Of a stretch of DNA of 64,000 bases, positions 7,955 to 16,198 are shown in pieces. A program made the translations under genes and the position numbers. Source of the DNA: Nocardia transvalensis (lineage in GTDB: Bacteria; Actinomycetota; Actinomycetes; Mycobacteriales; Mycobacteriaceae). The DNA lies in contig NZ_JADLQQ010000017.1 in assembly GCF_015477765.1 (NCBI RefSeq), positions 1 to 64,000 of the forward strand, written 5' to 3'. Below the pieces are notes generated by a model, which had not been told where the DNA came from, made no database searches, and worked only from the letters and a program-made list of their open reading frames with translations. Within the stretch, counting starts at the first letter, position 1, and each line of letters begins with the position of its first letter.

Positions 7955-9106
7955 TCAGCGGGCGGCGGTGCGGATCTGGGTGAGGAATTCGGCGTTGGTC
8001 TCGGTCTGCCGCAGGCCGGTCAGCAGGAGTTCGATCGCGTGCTGCGGTTCGCGCCCGGCCAGGGTGCGGCGCAGCGACTGGATGGCGGTGAGTTCGCCGG
8101 GGGTCAGCAACAGGTCGTCGCGGCGGGTCCCGGATCGGTCGATGTCGACGGCCGGGAAGATGCGGCGATCGGCGACGTGGCGGTCGAGTTTCAGCTCCGC
8201 GTTACCGGTGCCCTTGTATTCCTCGAAGATCACCGTGTCGGCGACGGAACCGGTTTCGACCAGTGCGGAGGCGATGATGGTGAGCGATCCGCCGCCCTCG
8301 ATATTGCGGGCGGCACCGAGGAATTTCTTCGGCGGGGCCAGCGCGGCGGCGTCCACACCGCCGGACAGCACGCGGCCGGATGCCGGGGTGGCCAGGTTGT
8401 AGGCGCGCGCCAGGCGGGTCAGCGAATCCAGCAGCACCACCACGTCGCGACCGGTTTCGACCAGGCGTTTGGCATGTTCGATCGCCAGCTCCGCGACCGC
8501 GACGTGCTCACGCGGCGGCCGGTCGAAGGTGGCGGCGGCGATATCGGCGGGCACCGCGCGGGACAGGTCGGTGACCTCCTCCGGGCGCTCACCGACCAGC
8601 ACCAGCATCAGCTGGCATTCGGGATGGTTCTTGGCGATACCGTGCGCGATCGACTGCAGGACAGAGGTTTTGCCCGCCTTGGGCGGTGCGACGATCAGCG
8701 CGCGCTGTCCCTTACCGATAGGCATGACCAAATCGGTTGTGCGCGTGATCATCTCGTGCGGCTCGGTCTCCAGACGGAGACGATCCTGGGGATAGATGGG
8801 GATGAGTTTCTCGAAGTCCGGCCGTGACCGGGCCTGGTCGGGCGGCAACCCGTTGACGCTGTCGATGTGGACCAGCGGCGCCAGTTTGGCACCCTCGCGT
8901 TTCGGCCCGACAGTGCCGGTGACGGCATCGCCCCGCCGCAAGCCGAATTCGCGGATCAGGCGGTTCGGCACATGGGCGTCGCGCGGTCCGGGCAGATAGC
9001 CGTCGGTGCGCAGCGCCCCGCGATGCTCGGTGATGTCGAGGATTCCGCTCACCGGTGCGGTCGAGTCCACGGCGCTGCCGTCGGAACGAATTGTGTTGTG
9101 GGTCAT
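7955..9106 (-). CDS. Short Rho-type transcription termination factor paralogue
   Basis: This 383-residue Rho homologue keeps the cold-shock-type RNA-binding fold (about 15-85, including HVPNRLIREFGLRRGD) and a complete RecA-like motor. Walker A is APPKAGKTS at about 130-138, the catalytic region GERPEEVTD at about 152-160, Walker B and arginine region DVVVLLDSLTRLARAYN at about 201-217, the Q-loop region GGVDAAALAPPKKF, and the R-loop GTGNAEL. It lacks the N-terminal helical bundle and the long Arg/Gly-rich insertion of the ~600-residue actinobacterial housekeeping Rho, so it is probably a second, specialised Rho. Start ATG 9106 follows AGGAG. The DNA upstream is gene-free and repeat-rich. 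Confidence 0.88.
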   Translation of the reverse strand: MTHNTIRSDGSAVDSTAPVSGILDITEHRGALRTDGYLPGPRDAHVPNRLIREFGLRRGDAVTGTVGPKREGAKLAPLVHIDSVNGLPPDQARSRPDFEKLIPIYPQDRLRLETEPHEMITRTTDLVMPIGKGQRALIVAPPKAGKTSVLQSIAHGIAKNHPECQLMLVLVGERPEEVTDLSRAVPADIAAATFDRPPREHVAVAELAIEHAKRLVETGRDVVVLLDSLTRLARAYNLATPASGRVLSGGVDAAALAPPKKFLGAARNIEGGGSLTIIASALVETGSVADTVIFEEYKGTGNAELKLDRHVADRRIFPAVDIDRSGTRRDDLLLTPGELTAIQSLRRTLAGREPQHAIELLLTGLRQTETNAEFLTQIRTAAR

Positions 9107-9132
9107 GATATTTCTCCTGAATAACTGTTCAT
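9103..9132 (-). CDS. Possible leader peptide of the Rho paralogue
   Basis: A 9-codon frame (MNSYSGEIS) begins 26 bases upstream of the Rho-paralogue start and ends with a TGA sharing the ATGA of that start. It spans the Rho ribosome site AGGAG. Such overlap would couple or occlude Rho translation, but chance is possible. Confidence 0.2.
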   Translation of the reverse strand: MNSYSGEIS

Positions 9133-9329
9133 GGGTACGGCGAATGGCCGCGACTGCAGCAGAAGCTGCGGATGACGCCCCGGTCGTTCGCGGTGATTGC
9201 ACTACCACCCGGACCACCGGGAAAATGAAGACCTTGTGGGCGGGACCAAGTCCACCTGCATCCACAAGCCGAAGACAACGCCTACGGTAGCGCCACCCTC
9301 TCCAACGCGCAACGCCCCACCTTTGTTCC

Positions 9330-9395
9330 AGCCGCACCCCTCGTCGGCATTAGCACCCGCTGTAGGGGGTGCAACAGGCAACAAGGGGTGCGCCT
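9330..9395. repeat. Nested-hairpin repeat, copy A
   Basis: Outer arms AGCCGCACCCCT (9330-9341) and AGGGGTGCGCCT (9384-9395) pair with one mismatch; inner arms GCACCC (9353-9358) and GGGTGC (9367-9372) pair perfectly. Same architecture as copies B and C. Confidence 0.75.
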
Positions 9396-9477
9396 ATGGG
9401 CCGGTCCGTTGCGCGCGTTGGGTGCAGGCGCGCAGTAGTGGTGTGTGGCTGCGCTGTGATGCCCCGCCGTAGTTCCC

Positions 9478-9543
9478 AGCCGCACCCTTTGTTGGTCTTC
9501 GCACCCCCTGCAACGGGTGCAAAGGGCAACAAGGAGTGCGGCT
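9478..9543. repeat. Nested-hairpin repeat, copy B
   Basis: Outer arms begin AGCCGCACCC (9478-9487) and end with AGGAGTGCGGCT (9532-9543); inner arms are GCACCC (9501-9506) and GGGTGC (9515-9520). Loops differ from copies A and C while the arms are kept. Confidence 0.75.
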
Positions 9544-9699
9544 GTGGGTCGGGGGCGCCGAAGACCCGTGCGGTGGTGGCCTCGCTGCGAGGTGCACGGT
9601 TTGTGCGGGGTGCGCCTGCGGGCCGGTGCGAGGCGCGCGTTGAGTGGGGACGCGCAGTGGTGGTGTGTGGCTGGCGCTGTGATGCCGCGCCGTTGTCCC

Positions 9700-9765
9700 A
9701 GCCGCACCCTTTGCTGACGTTCGCACCCGTTGTAGAGGGTGCAAGTAGCAAGAAGGGGTGCGGCT
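9700..9765. repeat. Nested-hairpin repeat, copy C
   Basis: Outer arms AGCCGCACCC (9700-9709) and GGGGTGCGGCT (9755-9765); inner arms GCACCC (9723-9728) and GGGTGC (9737-9742). The copy ends about 100 bases before the TDT transporter start. Confidence 0.75.
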
Positions 9766-9867
9766 GCGGGCGGGTGCGCCGAAGGCCAGTGCGGCGGTGG
9801 CCTCGGTGCGGGGTGCGGGGTGCGTCGTTGCGTGGGGGTGGGTGGGGGCGGTGCGAGACTGGCGCGT

Positions 9868-10899
9868 GTGGGCAGCAAATGGGTGGCGGCCGTGCAGAGG
9901 CTGAAGCCGGGGTGGTTTGCGGCGGTGATGGCGACGGGGATTGTGGCGCGGGCGGTGAGCGGGGCCGGGTGGGGGTGGGGTGGGGATGTGTTGCTGGGAG
10001 TGGAGATTGTTGCGTTCGCGGCGCTCGTTGTCGGGGCCCTGTTGCGCGTGGTGCTGTACTGGGGCAGCGTGGTTGCCGATGCGCGAAACCCCGCCACAGG
10101 GTTCACCTTTCTCACCTTCGTGGCTGCGGCGGCGGTGTTGTCGGCCGGTGCGGCCAAACATGGGTGGTCCACGGCGGCCCTGATCTTGCTTGCGGTGGCC
10201 GCGATGGCGTGGCTACCGCTGTGCTACCTAATCCCTGCGGCGCTGATGGTGCACCACGCTCCGCGCACGGCGGTGACCGGTGCCGACGGCACCTGGTTTC
10301 TGTGGGTGGTGGGCACCCAGTCCCTCGCGGTGGCCGCCACCGCACTGCCCGAACCGTGGGGACGACGGCTCGCCGTGCCGGCGCTGCTGTGCTGGTCGGT
10401 CGGCATCGTCTTGTACGGCGTGGTGGCGGCGCTGGTGCTCGGCACCCTGTTCGGAGGGCCGCTGACCGCCGCGAAACTCGTTCCGCCGTACTGGATCTTC
10501 ATGGGCGCGACAGCCATCAGCGTCCTGGCGGCCGCGCAGCTGCTGGCCCACGACGCGACCACACTGATCACTCAACTGCGCCCGTTCATCGCGGGCGCCG
10601 CACTCACCCTGTGGGCCTTCGGCAGCTGGCTGATCCCGCTGCTGCTCGCCGCCGGAGTCTGGCGACATCTGATCCAGCACGTCACGCTGGACTACGAACC
10701 CGCCCTGTGGAGCATCGTCTTCCCCCTGGGCATGTACGGCGTGGGCACCAAGGAACTCGGCGGAGTCCTCGGCGAACACTGGATGGTCGCCTTCGGCCGC
10801 GACGAGGCCTGGATCGCCCTCGCCGCGTGGGCTGTCACCGCAATCATCCTGGTGCTCAGCGCATTCCGCCGCTCCCGCCTTACGACACCGCGCCCGTGA
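9868..10899 (+). CDS. TDT/SLAC1-family transporter (TehA-like)
   Basis: This 343-residue membrane protein has about ten hydrophobic helices and begins with the family hallmark LKPGWFAAVMATGIVA. The family contains tellurite-resistance TehA, the malate exporter Mae1 and plant SLAC1 anion channels. Here it probably moves an organic or inorganic anion. The GTG start at 9868 is preferred because it immediately precedes the conserved N-terminus; the upstream extension is Gly/Arg-rich repeat DNA. Its last 20 bases overlap the end of the convergent GMC oxidoreductase gene. Confidence 0.75.
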   Translation: MGSKWVAAVQRLKPGWFAAVMATGIVARAVSGAGWGWGGDVLLGVEIVAFAALVVGALLRVVLYWGSVVADARNPATGFTFLTFVAAAAVLSAGAAKHGWSTAALILLAVAAMAWLPLCYLIPAALMVHHAPRTAVTGADGTWFLWVVGTQSLAVAATALPEPWGRRLAVPALLCWSVGIVLYGVVAALVLGTLFGGPLTAAKLVPPYWIFMGATAISVLAAAQLLAHDATTLITQLRPFIAGAALTLWAFGSWLIPLLLAAGVWRHLIQHVTLDYEPALWSIVFPLGMYGVGTKELGGVLGEHWMVAFGRDEAWIALAAWAVTAIILVLSAFRRSRLTTPRP

Positions 10900-12532
10900 T
10901 CAATTCGGCGCACTTCTCGCCGATCATGTAGCACGGCGCATTGGTGTTGCCGCCGGTGATGCTCGGCATGATCGAGGCATCGGCCACGCGCAGACCCTCG
11001 ATGCCACGCACCCGCAGCTGCGGGTCCACCACGGCCCGCTCGTCCACGCCCATCCGGCAGGTGCCGACCGGATGATAAACCGAGTGCACGCGATTGGGGA
11101 GCTCGCGCCGCAGCGCGGTCTCGTCCCGGTAGGCAGGCCCCGGGGTGAACTCCTCGGTGACATCCCCGGCAATCGACTTGTCGGCCATGACTTCTCGAAT
11201 CATCCGAATACCCTCGACCAGGAATTCGGTATCGGCCGGCTCGGACAGATAACCCGGATCGATCAGCGGCGCCTCGAGCGGATCGGCCGACGCCAGGCGC
11301 AGCTCACCGCGACTCTTCGGATAGATCAGAGTCGGGAAGATCGTCAGCCCCGCCCGCCGATCGACCATATGCAGTTTGTCCTCGTCCTGATTGGGCACCG
11401 GATAGTTCCACGGCAGAGTGTGAATCTGCATATCCGGAATTCCTTGGGCGAACGATGTTTTCACGAACCCGACCGCCTCGAACACGGTCCGCCCGAACCA
11501 GGAACTGCCCGGCCGCGCCAGCTCCCGCATGAGCCCGGCCGCGAAATGCGACGGAATACCCCGGTGCACAGCCTTTTTCGACAGAAAGGTCATCGGCACG
11601 AACAGGTGGTCGTGCAGGTTCTGGCCGACCGGAAGATCGGTGTGCACATCGATCCCCAGCTCCCGCAGCTGCCCGGCCGGACCGATCCCCGACAGCATGA
11701 GCAGCTGCGCCGAACCGATCACCCCGGCCGACACCACGACCTCTTTACCGGCACGAATGATGCGCCGCCCCGACTTCTCGATGATCTCCACACCCGTCGC
11801 CCGGCCGTTCTCCACCACGATGCGGGCCACGTGCGCACCGGTCACCACCCGCAGCCCCGAATTCGGCCGATTGGTGATGAAGCCACGAGAAGAGCTGTAC
11901 CGCAACCCATCTCGCACACTCTGCTGGAAAATGCTGATGCCCTCCTGGGATTCACCGTTGTAATCGGCGATCTCGGGCACTCCGAGGGTATCTGCGGCCG
12001 CCTCCATGAACTGCTGGGCGATCGGGGTCAGCTCGCGCTGCCGGGTCACCTCGATCGGCCCACCCGCGCCGCGCAATTCGCTGGCCCCGCCCTCCCAGTT
12101 CTCCAGCCGCTTGTAAGCGGGCAGCACGTCGTCGTAGCCCCAGCCGGTGCAGCCCTCGGCGGCCCAGGAGTCGAAGTTGGCCCGGTTGCCCCGCACGAAC
12201 AGCATCCCGTTGACCGAGCTGGAGCCGCCCAGCACCTTGCCGCGGGTCATCGGGATCAGCCGATCGTTGGCGTGCTTCTGCGGCACCGAGAACTGCTTCC
12301 AGGTGACCCGCTTCTTCAGCTGCGGCACCGTGTGCACCATCGTGATCATGCCGGGGACCGTCACCAGCCGGGTGTTGTCCTTGCGGCCCGCCTCGAGCAG
12401 GATGACGCTCGCGCCGTGCTCGACGAGCCGTCCCGCGACGGTGGCACCGGCGCTGCCTGCGCCGACGACGATGTAATCGGCCTCGGTGGCGGGCCCTTGC
12501 CCCGATGCAAAGGCGCGCGGAGAGTCGGTCAT
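10880..12532 (-). CDS. GMC-family FAD alcohol oxidase/dehydrogenase
   Basis: This 550-residue glucose-methanol-choline oxidoreductase has an N-terminal FAD-binding motif (VVGAGSAGATVAGRL, about 22-36). GMC signature 1 is in GKVLGGSSSVNGMLFVRGN and signature 2 in SAGVIGSAQLLMLSG. The C-terminal catalytic His is in HPVGTCRMG, near 485. It resembles choline-dehydrogenase-like enzymes; the substrate is an alcohol that cannot be named. It is divergent from CYP125 across a region with two KstR-like boxes, so a steroid or terpenoid alcohol is a reasonable guess. Start ATG 12532 has GAGG upstream. Confidence 0.85.
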   Translation of the reverse strand: MTDSPRAFASGQGPATEADYIVVGAGSAGATVAGRLVEHGASVILLEAGRKDNTRLVTVPGMITMVHTVPQLKKRVTWKQFSVPQKHANDRLIPMTRGKVLGGSSSVNGMLFVRGNRANFDSWAAEGCTGWGYDDVLPAYKRLENWEGGASELRGAGGPIEVTRQRELTPIAQQFMEAAADTLGVPEIADYNGESQEGISIFQQSVRDGLRYSSSRGFITNRPNSGLRVVTGAHVARIVVENGRATGVEIIEKSGRRIIRAGKEVVVSAGVIGSAQLLMLSGIGPAGQLRELGIDVHTDLPVGQNLHDHLFVPMTFLSKKAVHRGIPSHFAAGLMRELARPGSSWFGRTVFEAVGFVKTSFAQGIPDMQIHTLPWNYPVPNQDEDKLHMVDRRAGLTIFPTLIYPKSRGELRLASADPLEAPLIDPGYLSEPADTEFLVEGIRMIREVMADKSIAGDVTEEFTPGPAYRDETALRRELPNRVHSVYHPVGTCRMGVDERAVVDPQLRVRGIEGLRVADASIMPSITGGNTNAPCYMIGEKCAELITGAVS

Positions 12533-12609
12533 GTTCGGTTACCTCATCCTCGATCCGGTTCGTGCGGCAGGCGGCTGGGCTGGGGGCCGGAGGGCGCCCG
12601 GATTCACTG

Positions 12610-12623
12610 TAGAACAAGTTCTA
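12610..12623. promoter_or_regulatory. KstR-like box 1 (GMC/CYP125 promoter)
   Basis: TAGAACAAGTTCTA has perfect 6-bp arms (TAGAAC/GTTCTA) and matches the AGAAC-N2-GTTCT palindrome recognised by the cholesterol-catabolism repressor KstR. It lies 78 bases before the GMC start. Confidence 0.75.
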
Positions 12624-12721
12624 AATTTTGTGCAGGTGTCAATACCAAGTGCCGCTGAGCGCTACTGCAACAGGTACTCGATTTTCCTGTAGCTACCTGC
12701 CTGTTCGTGATTCAATCGATG

Positions 12722-12735
12722 TAGAACTCGTTACA
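12722..12735. promoter_or_regulatory. KstR-like box 2, degenerate
   Basis: TAGAACTCGTTACA keeps the left half and the GTT of the right half of the KstR palindrome. It lies 40 bases before the CYP125 start. Confidence 0.5.
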
Positions 12736-12775
12736 TTTCTGCAGCGCCGCGACGATGCGGCCGCAAGGAGGAACC

Positions 12776-14017
12776 GTGTCTGTTCCAGCGGCAGCCGATC
12801 CCGGGATTCCGGCCGGATTCGACTTCAGCGACCCCGGCCTGTGGGCCACGCGAAGGCCGGTCGAGGAGTTCGCCGCCCTGCGCCGCACCGCCCCGGTGTG
12901 GTGGAACACCCAGACCGACGAGCAATCCGCACCCTTCTTCGACGGCGGCTACTGGGTGGTGAGCCGTCACGAGGACATCAAGGAGATCTCCCGGCACCCG
13001 GAGCTGTACTCCTCCCAACGCAAGGGCGCGATCATCCGGCTGCCCGGCGACACCACGCCCGAACAACTGGAGCTCACCGGCGCGATCCTGGTGAATATGG
13101 ACCCGCCCAAGCACACCAAGATCCGCCGCATCATCTCCAAGGGCTTCACACCGCGGGCGGTCGAGAGCCTGCGGGCCGCCCTGACCGACCGCGCGGAACG
13201 AATCGTGCACGCCGCCAAGAAATCCGGCGGCGGCGACTTCGTCCAGCAGGTGGCGTGCGAGCTGCCGCTGCAGGCGATCGCCGAATTGATCGGCGTGCCA
13301 CAGGAAGACAGGTTCAAGCTGTTCGCCTGGTCCAACGAGATGCTCAGCTACCACGACCCCGAGTACGGCGACTCCAACGCCGCCACCGCCGAAATCCTCG
13401 GCTACGCCTGGAATATGGCCGAGCAGCGGCGTGCCGATCCGCTCGGCGATATTGTCAGCCAGCTCGTCACCGCCGATATCGATGGCGAGGCGCTGGGTTC
13501 GGACGAGTTCGGCTTCTTCGTGATCCTGCTGACCGTCGCGGGCAACGAGACCACCCGCAACGCCATCACCCACGGCATGAAGGCCTTCGTCGATCATCCC
13601 GAGCAGTGGGAGCTGTTCCGTGAGCAGCGCCCGCGCACCGCCGCGGACGAGATCGTGCGGTGGGCCACACCGGTGACGGTGTTCCAGCGCACCGCGACCG
13701 AGGACGTCGAACTGGGCGGGCAGCATATCGGGGCCGGTCAACGGCTCGGAATGTTCTACAGTTCGGCCAACTTCGACGAGACCGCCTTCGACGAGCCGTT
13801 CACCTTCGACATCCTGCGCGATCCGAATCCGCACCTGGGATTCGGCGGCACCGGCCCGCACTACTGCGTAGGGGCGAATCTGGCGCGGCTGGAGATCGAC
13901 CTGATGTTCAACGCGATCGCCGAAACCATGCCCCACCTGCGGCAAGTCGCCGAGCCGGAGCGCCTGCGGTCGGGCTGGATCCACGGCATCAAACACTGGC
14001 AGGTCGCCTATTCGTGA
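12776..14017 (+). CDS. cyp125: Cytochrome P450 of the CYP125 family (steroid C26/C27 oxidase)
   Basis: This 413-residue P450 closely resembles mycobacterial CYP125: IPAGFDFSDP near the N-terminus, GFTPRAVESL, the I-helix AGNETTRNAITHG, WATPVTVFQRTA, the haem-Cys loop GFGGTGPHYCVGANLAR and the C-terminal LRSGWIHGIKHWQV. CYP125 oxidises the terminal methyl of the cholesterol side chain to the acid, the first step of side-chain breakdown. The GTG start at 12776 follows AAGGAGG. KstR-like boxes upstream support sterol-responsive control. It is slightly shorter at the N-terminus than the M. tuberculosis enzyme. Confidence 0.9.
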   Translation: MSVPAAADPGIPAGFDFSDPGLWATRRPVEEFAALRRTAPVWWNTQTDEQSAPFFDGGYWVVSRHEDIKEISRHPELYSSQRKGAIIRLPGDTTPEQLELTGAILVNMDPPKHTKIRRIISKGFTPRAVESLRAALTDRAERIVHAAKKSGGGDFVQQVACELPLQAIAELIGVPQEDRFKLFAWSNEMLSYHDPEYGDSNAATAEILGYAWNMAEQRRADPLGDIVSQLVTADIDGEALGSDEFGFFVILLTVAGNETTRNAITHGMKAFVDHPEQWELFREQRPRTAADEIVRWATPVTVFQRTATEDVELGGQHIGAGQRLGMFYSSANFDETAFDEPFTFDILRDPNPHLGFGGTGPHYCVGANLARLEIDLMFNAIAETMPHLRQVAEPERLRSGWIHGIKHWQVAYS

Positions 14018-14078
14018 CCAGCTTCCCGGACATTCGTACAGGGGCGTCGGAGAGGCGGACGCCCTATCATCGGGCCTT

Positions 14079-14564
14079 GTGACTATTCGTGACATTCCCG
14101 TGCGGACCCTCTCCGACGAACCCACCACCCTGGGCGACCTGATCGGCGACAAGGCGGCGCTGGTGGTCAACGTGGCCTCCAAGTGCGGCCTCACGCCGCA
14201 GTACACCGGTTTGGTGAAGTTGCAGCAGACCTACGGCCCGCGCGGATTCAGCGTGATCGGAGTGCCGTGCAATCAATTCATGGGCCAGGAGCCCGGCACC
14301 GCGGAGGAGATCGAGCAGTTCTGCTCGACCACCTACGGTGTGGACTTCCCGCTGCTGGAGAAGGTCGAGGTCAACGGCGAGGGCCGGCACCCGCTGTATG
14401 AGGAGCTGGTGCAGACCCCCGACGCCGAGGGCGCCGCCGGTGATATCCAGTGGAACTTCGAGAAGTTCCTGGTCGACCGCGACGGCAAGGTCGTCGCCCG
14501 CTTCCGTCCGCGCACCGAGCCCGAGGACCCGGCGGTCGTCTCCGCGATCGAGTCCGTCCTCTAA
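14079..14564 (+). CDS. Glutathione-peroxidase-family thiol peroxidase
   Basis: This 161-residue protein carries the peroxidatic Cys at C36 (NVASKCGLT), Q70 in CNQFMGQEPG and W125-N126 in WNFEKFL, the active-site set of the family. It uses Cys rather than selenocysteine. C64 and C82 are further conserved cysteines; C82 is placed to act as a resolving residue, as in bacterial BsaA-type enzymes that take electrons from thioredoxin. It reduces hydrogen or lipid peroxides. The start is a GTG at 14079, 61 bases after CYP125. Its stop overlaps that of the convergent CYP51 by 3 bases. Confidence 0.9.
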   Translation: MTIRDIPVRTLSDEPTTLGDLIGDKAALVVNVASKCGLTPQYTGLVKLQQTYGPRGFSVIGVPCNQFMGQEPGTAEEIEQFCSTTYGVDFPLLEKVEVNGEGRHPLYEELVQTPDAEGAAGDIQWNFEKFLVDRDGKVVARFRPRTEPEDPAVVSAIESVL

Positions 14565-15910
14565 CGTCGCCGCCGGTACCGCACCGCGCACGGCTGCTGC
14601 AATTGGACCACCATCTTGGAGTGGTCGTTGCGGTAGCTGTCGGACGGCTGCGCCATCTCGAATTCCCAGTCCCGCAACAGAATCGAGAAGATCGCCTTGA
14701 GCTGCATGAGCGCGAACGCCGCGCCGACGCAGCGGTGGCGGCCCGCGCCGAAGGGGATCCAGGTCCAGCGGTTGACCAGATCCTCCTGGCGGGGGTCGAG
14801 GTAACGACCCGGATCGAAGGCGTCGGGATCGGGAAAGTCCTCCGGCAGGCGATTGGACACCGCCGGGGTGGTGGCCACCAAGGCCCCCGGGGTAATGAGA
14901 TTTCCGCACACCTCGAATTCGTCGCGGGCGACCCGCATGAGGATGATCAGCGGCGGATGCAGCCGTAGCGCCTCCTTCACCACCGACTCCAGCTGCGGAA
15001 TCTGGCGCAGCGCATGGAAACTCACGTCCTTGCCGTCGGCGTAGAGCTCATCCAGTTCCGCAACGACCCGGGCGAGAACGTCGGGGTGCCGGAGCAATTC
15101 GATCACCGTCCACGCCGCAGTGCCCGAGGTGGTGTGATGCCCGGCGAACATCATGGAGATGAAGATGCCGGTGATCTCACTGGCCGAGAAGCGCGGGGTG
15201 CCGTCCTCGTCGCGGATGGAGACCAGCACGTCGAGCATGTCCCGATCCTCTTTGCCCACAGGAGGATTCGCGAGCCTGCGATCCATGATGGCTTGCACCA
15301 GCCCGACCAGCTGAGCGCGGGCCTCGTCGCGACGGCGGAAGCTGTCGATGGGGGCGTACGGATCGACGTAACACAGGGCGTCGGTGCCGCGTTCGAGCTC
15401 GTGGTAGAGGTGCGCGAACCGTTCGTCGAGCTCGTTGCGGAACTTCACCCCGATCAGACAGGCCGAGGACGTGTAGATCGTCAGTTCGGCGAAGAATTCG
15501 AGCAGGTCGATCTCGCCCTCATCGCCCCACCGCGCCAACATCCGATCTACTTCGTGCGCAATGGTTTCCGCATGCCCGCGCATATGCTCCCCGCGCAGCG
15601 CCTGATTGTGCAGCATCTCCTTGCGGCGCTCCGGCGGAGCATCGAACACCACACCCTCACCGAAGATCGGCTTCATGAACGGGTAGGCCGCGCTCTGATC
15701 GAGCTCGGCATCGGAGGCGCGGAAGAAGAATTCGTTGGCCTCGGCCCCGGACAGCAGAATCACATCCTTGTCCGCCAACCGAAACGCCCCCACATCCCCG
15801 CATTCGGCACGCACCCGCCGCATCAGCCCGATGGGATCAGTGCGGAACTCCTCCAGATGCCCGTGCCCATGCTCGCCCCCGGAGACCTGCCGCGGCTTGA
15901 CCAGAGTCAT
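14561..15910 (-). CDS. cyp51: Cytochrome P450 CYP51 (sterol 14-alpha-demethylase)
   Basis: This 449-residue P450 is unmistakably the bacterial CYP51: RVSGG-like start, HGHLEEFRTDPIGLM, NEFFFRA, FAELTIYTSSACLIG, the I-helix MMFAGHHTTSGTA, ALRLHPPLIILMRVA, the haem-Cys loop PFGAGRHRCVGAAFA, and a C-terminus ending AVRYRRRR. It removes the 14-alpha methyl of sterols. In mycobacteria it sits inside the CYP123-SDR-ferredoxin operon; here it stands alone and 20 kb from those partners. The start at 15910 leaves a 36-base leader carrying the 24-bp motif shared with those partners. Electrons may come from the 3Fe-4S ferredoxin at 37349. Confidence 0.95.
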   Translation of the reverse strand: MTLVKPRQVSGGEHGHGHLEEFRTDPIGLMRRVRAECGDVGAFRLADKDVILLSGAEANEFFFRASDAELDQSAAYPFMKPIFGEGVVFDAPPERRKEMLHNQALRGEHMRGHAETIAHEVDRMLARWGDEGEIDLLEFFAELTIYTSSACLIGVKFRNELDERFAHLYHELERGTDALCYVDPYAPIDSFRRRDEARAQLVGLVQAIMDRRLANPPVGKEDRDMLDVLVSIRDEDGTPRFSASEITGIFISMMFAGHHTTSGTAAWTVIELLRHPDVLARVVAELDELYADGKDVSFHALRQIPQLESVVKEALRLHPPLIILMRVARDEFEVCGNLITPGALVATTPAVSNRLPEDFPDPDAFDPGRYLDPRQEDLVNRWTWIPFGAGRHRCVGAAFALMQLKAIFSILLRDWEFEMAQPSDSYRNDHSKMVVQLQQPCAVRYRRRR

Positions 15911-15946
15911 CGGAAATCCCTTCCGCAGTACCGCATCCATCCCAGA

Positions 15947-15970
15947 TGGACACCTGTCTGGACGCTACTA
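15947..15970. promoter_or_regulatory. GGACA-N2-TGTC motif, site 1 (CYP51)
   Basis: The core GGACACCTGTC (15948-15958) is followed by TGGACGCTACTA. It matches three other sites in this window (25279, 35036, 35244) at 14 invariant positions of 24. It ends 36 bases from the CYP51 start and is read on the plus strand, antisense to the gene. Confidence 0.7.
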
Positions 15971-15990
15971 CAGCCACCAGCCCACGGCAA

Positions 15991-16198
15991 GAACTCCCTC
16001 GAGCGAGCACTGAGGCAGGTGGCCTCTCGGGCGATGCCAGCACAGTTGCTCGGTGAACGATCAATGGCGGGGGGCACCGTCATTGTCATGATCTTGCTGG
16101 AAATTGTCATCTGAGCCGCTGGTGGCTGCTTGATTGCTGAGTCACTATGGGTTCTCTGGATCGCCTTGGCTGGGTAGTTACGAACGGAGTGCGTGATG
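15991..16198. repeat. Duplicated leader/intergenic element, copy 1
   Basis: About 210 bases here are homologous to 24208-24430. The best-conserved block runs from GAACTCC through a ~45-base segment (16006-16051) including ACTGAGGCAGGTGGC, GATGCCAGCACAGTTGCTC and internal GAGGC/GCCTC pairing. Both copies end in GGAGTGCGTGATGACG, the start of unrelated genes. A conserved RNA leader or mobile intergenic element is possible. Confidence 0.7.

Larger units (their letters stand above)
9107..9867. other. Gene-free region with three nested-hairpin repeats
   Basis: These 761 bases separate the divergent Rho paralogue and TDT transporter. Both strands contain long open frames, but these simply translate repeated DNA and have no recognisable domains. 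Three copies of a ~66-bp nested palindrome (listed separately) are joined by spacers that are also homologous to each other. One spacer type follows copy A and recurs before copy C; a second type follows copies B and C. Confidence 0.7.

Noticed and set aside
9282..10172. Minus-strand open frames with repeated His/Thr/Pro peptides
   Set aside because: They translate the nested-hairpin repeats and have no recognisable domain or consistent start.
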